56,803 nucleotides of DNA from an uncultured Bacilli bacterium (GTDB lineage Bacteria; Bacillota_I; Bacilli_A; RF39; UBA660), in assembly GCA_910586425.1 (NCBI GenBank), contig CAJUHL010000005.1, positions 1-56,803 on the forward strand. The letters run 5' to 3'. Below are positions 52,102 through 56,803 of this stretch, in pieces. The notes below the pieces were generated by a model that was not told the origin of the DNA, did no database searches, and saw only the letters and a list, made by a program, of their open reading frames with translations. Each line of letters begins with the position of its first letter. Position 1 is the stretch's first letter. The translations under genes and the position numbers were made by a program.

Positions 52102-54510
52102 ATGTTTAATTTTTATAATCCAACGCCAATTACAGCGGCAAAAAATGTATTAGATTCAGAAATGTTAAAAAAAATAGATGCTTATTTTAGAGCTGCTAAT
52201 TATTTATCAGTAGGACAACTTTATTTATTGGATAATCCTTTATTGCGGGAACCTTTGAAAAAAGAACACATCAAACGAAAAATCGTAGGACATTGGGGAA
52301 CTGTGCCAGGACAAAATTTTATTTATGTTCATTTAAATCGTGTCATTCAAAAATATGATTTGAACATGATATATGTATCTGGTCCTGGTCATGGTGGAAA
52401 TGCGGTTGTTTCTAATGTATATTTAGAAGGTAGTTATAGTGAAGTTTATCCAGATGTAAGTGAAGATATAGAGGGAATGACAAAGTTATTCAAACAGTTT
52501 TCATTTCCAGGAGGAATTTCATCCCATGTTGCCCCTGAAACGCCAGGTTCTATTAATGAAGGAGGAGAGCTTGGATATTCTTTGGCACATTCTTTTGGAG
52601 CTGTTTTTGACAATCCCGATTTGATTGCAGCTTGTGTGATTGGAGATGGGGAAGCCGAAACGGGTCCACTTGCAACCTCATGGCATTCTAACAAATTTTT
52701 AAACCCTATTACTGATGGGGCAGTTTTACCTATCTTGCATTTAAATGGATATAAAATTAGTAATCCGACTGTTTTTTCTCGCATTTCCGAAGAGGAATCT
52801 AGACAGTTTTTTGAAGGATGTGGATGGAAGCCATACTATGTAGAAGGCGACGATCCGATGGTGATGCATGAAAAAATGGCCTCTGTGATGGATCAAGTAA
52901 TTACAGAAATTAAACAAATTCAAAACCATGCACGTAGTACCAATGATGCTTCCAGACCAATGTGGCCTATGATAGTATTTCGATCTCCTAAAGGTTGGAC
53001 AGGGCCAAAAGTAGTGGATGACAAGCAAATAGAAGGAACTTTTAGAGCACACCAAGTACCAATCGCGATGGACAAAGAAGAACATATTGGTGTGTTAGAA
53101 GCTTGGATGAAAAGTTATCATCCAGAAGAGTTATTTGATGAAAAAGGTGCCTTACTACCAGAGCTGAAGGCACTTGCTCCAACTGGGAATCATCGTATGG
53201 GTTCTAATCCACATACCAATGGCGGTCTTTTATTAAAAGAATTGAGAATGCCAGATTTTAGAAATTATGGTCTTGCTATCGAAAAACCAGGTATGGTTGA
53301 AGCGCAGGATATGTTAGTACTTGGTAACTTTGTAAGAGATATATTTGTACGAAATGAAGAGGAACATAATTTTCGAATTTTTGGTCCAGATGAGACAATG
53401 TCCAATCGTTTGAGTAAGGTATTTGAAAAAGCCAATCGTGCTTGGAATGTAGAAACAAAAGACAATGATGAATTTTTATCCCCAGATGGTAGGGTTATGG
53501 ATTCCATGCTCAGTGAACATTTATGTGAAGGATGGCTAGAAGGATACTTATTGACAGGACGCCATGGCTTTTTTGCAAGTTATGAAGCATTCGCACGTAT
53601 TATCGATTCCATGTTTAGTCAACATGCCAAATGGTTGAAAGTGACCAAAGAATTACCTTGGAGGCAAAAAATTGCATCATTGAATTATATACTGACTTCT
53701 AATGTTTGGCAACAAGACCATAATGGGTATACACATCAAGACCCTGGTTTTTTAGACCATGTTGCGAATAAGAAAGCAGATATTGTGCGTATGTATTTGC
53801 CACCAGATGCGAATTGTTTACTATCTGTATTTGATCATTGTATTCGTAGTAAAAATTATGTAAATGTCATTGTTGCTTCAAAACATCCTCGTCCACAATG
53901 GTTAACTATGGAACAAGCTATCCGTCATTGTACACAAGGAATTGGTATTTGGAATTGGGCAAGTAATGACCAACATGCAGAGCCAGATATTGTACTCGCA
54001 ACTTGTGGGGATACGCCTACATTAGAGGGGCTTGCGGCGGTTACTTTAATGCGAAAATATTTACCAGAAATTAAAATTCGTTTTATCAATGTCGTTGATT
54101 TGATGAAATTGGTTCCCAATGAAGACCATCCACATGGACTTAAAAATGAGGATTATGATACGTTATTTACCAAAAATAAACCAATTATATTTGTTTTCCA
54201 TGGGTATCAGTCTTTAATTCATGAACTTTTATATCACCGTCATAATCGTAATTTACATGTGTGTGGCTATAAAGAAGAAGGAACCATCACAACACCATTT
54301 GATATGCGCGTTCAAAATGAAATCGATCGTTATCATTTGGTGATTGATATGATACAAAGGTTGCCCCAACTTGGCAATCGCGGCGCATATGTGTTTCAAT
54401 TGATGCGTGATCAATTGGTAAAACATAAGCAATATATTAAAGAATATGGGGAGGATATGCCAGAAGTAAAAGATTGGAAATGGGAAACTTTGGTAGAAGA
54501 TATGCAATAA
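52102..54510 (+). CDS. xfp: Xylulose-5-phosphate/fructose-6-phosphate phosphoketolase
   Basis: A thiamine-diphosphate enzyme that cleaves xylulose 5-phosphate (and often fructose 6-phosphate) with phosphate to acetyl phosphate. Motifs include [22 protein letters not shown], the ThDP/Mg site [11 protein letters not shown] with [11 protein letters not shown], and [11 protein letters not shown] with [11 protein letters not shown] downstream. The 802-residue length is typical. It is monocistronic with its own promoter and terminator. The two acetate kinases at 35-37 kb can turn its product into ATP and acetate, suggesting a bifid-shunt-like or pentose fermentation route. Confidence 0.96.
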   Translation: MFNFYNPTPITAAKNVLDSEMLKKIDAYFRAANYLSVGQLYLLDNPLLREPLKKEHIKRKIVGHWGTVPGQNFIYVHLNRVIQKYDLNMIYVSGPGHGGNAVVSNVYLEGSYSEVYPDVSEDIEGMTKLFKQFSFPGGISSHVAPETPGSINEGGELGYSLAHSFGAVFDNPDLIAACVIGDGEAETGPLATSWHSNKFLNPITDGAVLPILHLNGYKISNPTVFSRISEEESRQFFEGCGWKPYYVEGDDPMVMHEKMASVMDQVITEIKQIQNHARSTNDASRPMWPMIVFRSPKGWTGPKVVDDKQIEGTFRAHQVPIAMDKEEHIGVLEAWMKSYHPEELFDEKGALLPELKALAPTGNHRMGSNPHTNGGLLLKELRMPDFRNYGLAIEKPGMVEAQDMLVLGNFVRDIFVRNEEEHNFRIFGPDETMSNRLSKVFEKANRAWNVETKDNDEFLSPDGRVMDSMLSEHLCEGWLEGYLLTGRHGFFASYEAFARIIDSMFSQHAKWLKVTKELPWRQKIASLNYILTSNVWQQDHNGYTHQDPGFLDHVANKKADIVRMYLPPDANCLLSVFDHCIRSKNYVNVIVASKHPRPQWLTMEQAIRHCTQGIGIWNWASNDQHAEPDIVLATCGDTPTLEGLAAVTLMRKYLPEIKIRFINVVDLMKLVPNEDHPHGLKNEDYDTLFTKNKPIIFVFHGYQSLIHELLYHRHNRNLHVCGYKEEGTITTPFDMRVQNEIDRYHLVIDMIQRLPQLGNRGAYVFQLMRDQLVKHKQYIKEYGEDMPEVKDWKWETLVEDMQ

Positions 54511-54515
54511 AATGA

Positions 54516-54545
54516 AAAATCTTTTCAAAATTGAAAAGATTTTTT
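54516..54545 (+). terminator. Intrinsic terminator after xfp
   Basis: AATCTTTTC 54518-54526 pairs with GAAAAGATT 54533-54541, followed by T residues. Confidence 0.9.
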
Positions 54546-54574
54546 AGTAGAAAATTAAAATTTGTATAAAGTTA

Positions 54575-54603
54575 TTTACTTTTATATAGACTGTTGGTAT
54601 AAT
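54575..54603 (+). promoter_or_regulatory. Promoter of a 25-aa hydrophobic peptide gene
   Basis: TTTACT 54575-54580, 17-base spacer, TATAAT 54598-54603. The transcript would have a leader of about 70 bases before the small ORF. Confidence 0.65.
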
Positions 54604-54682
54604 GTATTTGGGATATGTTTTGATGCATGTCAGGTGCTTTTCCCTTCCTTTTGCTTTTGCAGATAGAAGGTGGTGATGTATT

Positions 54683-54760
54683 GTGAGAAAGAATGAAAAA
54701 TGTCTTTATTTCATAATCTTCCTATTATTTCTAGTAGTGTTTGTATTATTAATGAAATAA
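54683..54760 (+). CDS. 25-residue hydrophobic peptide, type I toxin-like
   Basis: GTG 54683 has AAGGTGGTG seven bases upstream. The product has a charged start (MRKNEK), a single membrane helix (LYFIIFLLFLVVFVLLM) and a terminal Lys, the layout of small membrane toxins of type I toxin-antitoxin systems and of other regulatory membrane peptides. The 3' end meets a strong hairpin at 54764-54800 that terminates well on the minus strand, so an opposing transcript could overlap the toxin mRNA. No family match is claimed. Confidence 0.5.
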   Translation: MRKNEKCLYFIIFLLFLVVFVLLMK

Positions 54761-54763
54761 TAA

Positions 54764-54800
54764 AAGGCATCTGTTTATCACATCCGTGATTTGACAGACG
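54764..54800 (-). terminator. Hairpin downstream of the peptide gene, minus-strand terminator
   Basis: GGCATCTGT and ACAGACGCC (one mismatch) plus an inner ATCAC/GTGAT pair. Read on the minus strand it is followed by TTTTATTATTT, fitting an intrinsic terminator. Confidence 0.6.
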
Positions 54801-55004
54801 CCAGTCCTTAATTTAGGGATTGCATTTGATTCTCCACAATCAAACGTATCCTTTTTATTGTATGGAATATATCCATCTACATACACTATAGCATATATTT
54901 TTTTCGGTTTCAATTCTTTTTGATTCACCTCAACTATCTGCACACAATTTTAGAAAAGATAGATTTTTTATATGGAATCGTGTACAATGGTAATAGGTGA
55001 TATC

Positions 55005-55985
55005 ATGGGAATGTTTGATAAGTTCAAAAGCTTATTTCAGAAAGATAGTAAAGAAGAAATAGAAAAGTATGATATAGGGTTAGAAAAAACAAGAAAAGAA
55101 TTTACTTCTAAATTAAATTTACTTACAATGAAATATAATCGTATTGATGAAGAATACTATGAGGAATTAGAAGATATCTTAATTGGCGCTGATATTGGTG
55201 TAAATACTGTGATACAATTTATTGATCAATTAAGAGCAAGGGTAAAAAAGGAAAATATTTTAAATGTAACAGATTTAAAAGAAATTATTGTAGATGAGAT
55301 GTTTATTATTTATGTTCAAAATCAGATTATTGTAAATAAAATAAACTATACCAAAGAAGGACCAACGGTTATTTTATTTGTTGGTGTTAATGGTGTTGGA
55401 AAAACGACAACGATTGGAAAACTGGCTTATCAAATGAAAAATGAGGGAAAAAAAGTTTTATTGGTTGCTGGGGATACATTCCGGGCTGGGGCAGTGGAAC
55501 AATTGATGGAATGGGCAGAACGTACACATTCAGAAGTGGTATATAAGATAGATGCAGATCCTGCGAGTGTGATTTATGATGGGTTAGAAAAGGCCAAGAA
55601 AGATGCTTATGATGTTGTTTTAATTGATACGGCAGGAAGGTTACAAAATAAAGTAAATTTAATGAATGAACTTGAAAAAATCAATAAGGTAATTGGAAAA
55701 ATGATTCCAGATGCACCCCATGAAACATTACTGGTAATGGACGCAACCACTGGTCAAAATGGAATTAGTCAAGCCAAAAGTTTTCAGGAAATTACTAATA
55801 TAACAGGAATTGTATTAACCAAATTGGATGGCACAGCTAAAGGTGGAATTGTATTAGCAATTAAGGATAGTGTGGGAATTCCAGTAAAATATGTAGGGCT
55901 TGGGGAACAAAAAGAAGATTTACGTGTTTTTGATATTGAAAAATATATTTATGGACTTTTTAAAGAAATGGATGAAGTAGAATGA
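55005..55985 (+). CDS. ftsY: Signal recognition particle receptor FtsY
   Basis: SRP-receptor GTPase that delivers ribosome-nascent chain complexes to the translocon. The four-helix N domain (about 25-115) precedes the G domain. GTPase motifs are [15 protein letters not shown] (G1), [26 protein letters not shown] (G3), [10 protein letters not shown] (G4) and a closing GLGEQKEDL. 326 residues without a long acidic A domain, as in other Bacillota. ATG 55005 follows AGGTGAT; ATG 55011 is also possible. It overlaps the next gene by 4 bases. Confidence 0.95.
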   Translation: MGMFDKFKSLFQKDSKEEIEKYDIGLEKTRKEFTSKLNLLTMKYNRIDEEYYEELEDILIGADIGVNTVIQFIDQLRARVKKENILNVTDLKEIIVDEMFIIYVQNQIIVNKINYTKEGPTVILFVGVNGVGKTTTIGKLAYQMKNEGKKVLLVAGDTFRAGAVEQLMEWAERTHSEVVYKIDADPASVIYDGLEKAKKDAYDVVLIDTAGRLQNKVNLMNELEKINKVIGKMIPDAPHETLLVMDATTGQNGISQAKSFQEITNITGIVLTKLDGTAKGGIVLAIKDSVGIPVKYVGLGEQKEDLRVFDIEKYIYGLFKEMDEVE

Positions 55986-56257
55986 AAGAAAAGCAAACTG
56001 TATTTGAAAGATTAGTTAGAAAAAAATCGATTAATTCTTTGGGAATATTTGTTCAATTTGTTCTTTTGGTTGCTTTAAGCATAATTATGGTATCTACTTT
56101 ATTTGTATCTGAATTTCAAATTATAGCAAAAATTTTATTGGTGTTGTTATTATTTACTATGGGATATAATAATCATAAAACATTTAAACGAAAAGGATTT
56201 ACAGTATTTTATGTTGCTACTGGTTTTGCTTTTTTATTTACAATTGTATTTGGGTGA
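55982..56257 (+). CDS. Small membrane protein between ftsY and ylxM
   Basis: A 91-residue protein with three hydrophobic segments (about 18-40, 45-60 and 70-90) and a basic N-terminus ([15 protein letters not shown]). The gene overlaps ftsY (ATGA) and is followed after 3 bases by ylxM, so it is translated with SRP-pathway genes. It may be a membrane-insertion-related protein; no family was recognised. Confidence 0.65.
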   Translation: MKEKQTVFERLVRKKSINSLGIFVQFVLLVALSIIMVSTLFVSEFQIIAKILLVLLLFTMGYNNHKTFKRKGFTVFYVATGFAFLFTIVFG

Positions 56258-56260
56258 ATT

Positions 56261-56551
56261 ATGAAAGATAGACTTTATTTGATTGATTTATATGATTTGT
56301 ATGGGGATCTTTTAACAGAAAAACAACAGAATTATTTTGAGGATTATTATTTTTCTAATTTGTCATTGTCAGAAATTGCAGAAAATGTGGATGTAAGTCG
56401 GAATGCGGTTCATAACCAAATTAAGGATGTGGAAGAAAAGTTACTGTATTATGAAGCCCATTTGCACTTGCATGAGCGTAATAGTAAAATTAAAGAGTTG
56501 TTGGTTTCATTGGATGCCAATATGCAACATAAAATTGAGGAGTTACTATGA
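56261..56551 (+). CDS. ylxM: YlxM/p13-family SRP-associated protein
   Basis: A 96-residue helix-turn-helix protein. DLYGDLLTEKQQNYFEDYYF and LSLSEIAENVDVSRNAVHNQ are the family signature (sigma-70 region 4-like). YlxM binds and stimulates SRP. It is usually followed by ffh; here ftsY precedes it, but the next gene is a prepilin, so ffh must lie elsewhere. Confidence 0.9.
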   Translation: MKDRLYLIDLYDLYGDLLTEKQQNYFEDYYFSNLSLSEIAENVDVSRNAVHNQIKDVEEKLLYYEAHLHLHERNSKIKELLVSLDANMQHKIEELL

Positions 56552-56595
56552 GTGCCTTTTTGATTATGATAACACTTTTCCATTAGAATTCCATC

Positions 56596-56624
56596 TTGAA
56601 AAAAGAAAAAGAGTATGATAAAAT
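56596..56624 (+). promoter_or_regulatory. Promoter of a leader ending at the G tract
   Basis: TTGAAA 56596-56601, 17-base spacer, TAAAAT 56619-56624. Its transcript would run through the 12-G tract. Confidence 0.6.
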
Positions 56625-56674
56625 AAAGAAGAAAAATAGATAACAAGGGAAAAGAATAATTGCAGATTGTAAAC

Positions 56675-56700
56675 GGGGGGGGGGGGTAAGCCTCCTTTTT
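56675..56700 (+). other. 12-G homopolymer forming a terminator-like hairpin
   Basis: Twelve consecutive G residues (56675-56686) are followed by TAAG, CCTCC and TTTTT. Part of the G run can pair with CCTCC to give a short hairpin plus U run, and such a tract is prone to slippage. Confidence 0.6.
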
Positions 56701-56705
56701 AGTGG

Positions 56706-56734
56706 TTGAATGAAGGAGAAAAAAAGGGTATACT
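56706..56734 (+). promoter_or_regulatory. Promoter of the prepilin gene
   Basis: TTGAAT 56706-56711, 17-base spacer, TATACT 56729-56734; the gene starts at 56762 with AGGAG upstream. Confidence 0.7.
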
Positions 56735-56761
56735 AAAAATAAGATATAGGAGATGTAGAAA

Positions 56762-56803
56762 ATGAAGAAAAAAGGATTTACATTGATAGAAATAATGGGA
56801 GTA
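56762..56803 (+). CDS. Type IV prepilin-like protein (cut by the window end)
   Basis: The first 14 codons read MKKKGFTLIEIMGV. A short basic leader, then G|FTLIE, is the prepilin peptidase site with the N-methylated Phe and the conserved Glu5. This is a pseudopilin or pilin, possibly of a competence (ComG) or type IV pilus system; which one needs the downstream sequence. TATAGGAGATG lies upstream of ATG 56762. Confidence 0.8.
   Translation, partial: MKKKGFTLIEIMGV

Noticed and set aside
54749..54943. A 64-codon minus-strand frame after the small peptide gene
   Set aside because: Start is GTG or TTG with a weak ribosome binding site, the 3' end lies in the terminator hairpin and overlaps the peptide gene. 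It may be part of an antisense RNA; not supported enough as a protein.

Overview
The window is AT-rich DNA from a spore-forming, low-GC Bacillota, probably a gut-type member of the Bacilli/Erysipelotrichia side. Evidence for this is spo0A with a 0A box, two alpha/beta-type small acid-soluble spore proteins, Bacillus-like gene pairs (recU-PBP1, dnaD-nth), RNase J, YlxM and SD-rich start sites. The species cannot be named from the sequence alone. No rRNA, tRNA or CRISPR array was seen.

Layout. 1-5.6 kb: YdcF-like protein, MazG-like NTPase, mutY, thiI, two SASP genes, a lipoprotein and clpP. 5.7-18.2 kb: TGS-nucleoside kinase, gap, pgk, a lipid flippase-like protein and a GT4 glycosyltransferase, spo0A, a remarkable fusion of phosphoglycerate mutase (GpmI) to a membrane anchor plus extracellular domains, a phosphodiester glycosidase and a PdaA-like deacetylase. 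18.7-20.9 kb: an accessory pair, a MazG-like protein followed by a GIY-YIG/DUF2075 P-loop protein, possibly a defence module. 20.998-31.69 kb: a cell-wall amidase gene with four LysM repeats, split inside its zinc-ligand motif by a 9.48-kb integrative element (about 21031-30512). 31.8-38.3 kb: dusB, lysS, a phosphatase, two tandem acetate kinases, nrnA. 38.4-44.5 kb: small hypothetical proteins, a GGDEF protein, a deacetylase lipoprotein, HU, a very short CCA-type nucleotidyltransferase, dnaD, nth. 44.5-51.9 kb (mostly minus strand): PBP1, recU, an unknown 460-aa protein, a 34-aa ORF behind a 0A box, RNase J. 52.1-56.8 kb: phosphoketolase (xfp), a possible small hydrophobic toxin, ftsY, a membrane protein, ylxM, and the start of a prepilin gene behind a 12-G tract.

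The integrative element is the most unusual part. It carries a large serine recombinase, a TcpA/FtsK-like coupling ATPase, and a Rep protein with the HUH endonuclease plus superfamily-3 helicase architecture of CRESS-DNA (circovirus/geminivirus-like) Reps. Directly upstream of rep lies a textbook CRESS-type origin: a 9-bp perfect stem whose loop on the minus strand reads TAGTATTAC, abutting three tandem TGCTACA iterons. Cargo is a cell-wall surface protein with its own class B sortase, preceded by a strong promoter and a structured terminated leader RNA. Small DNA-binding regulators, a zinc-ribbon protein and two copies of an 80-bp promoter/operator repeat complete it. It looks like an integrative mobilizable element with a virus-like replication origin. 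Precise excision would restore a 405-codon amidase frame, so it also behaves formally like an intervening element.

Metabolically, gap, pgk, gpmI, xfp and two acetate kinases suggest glycolysis plus a phosphoketolase route through acetyl phosphate. The second acetate kinase has a changed acyl pocket. The PdaA-like deacetylase and the split amidase are the two activities needed for spore-cortex muramic lactam, which makes the interruption of the amidase worth testing.
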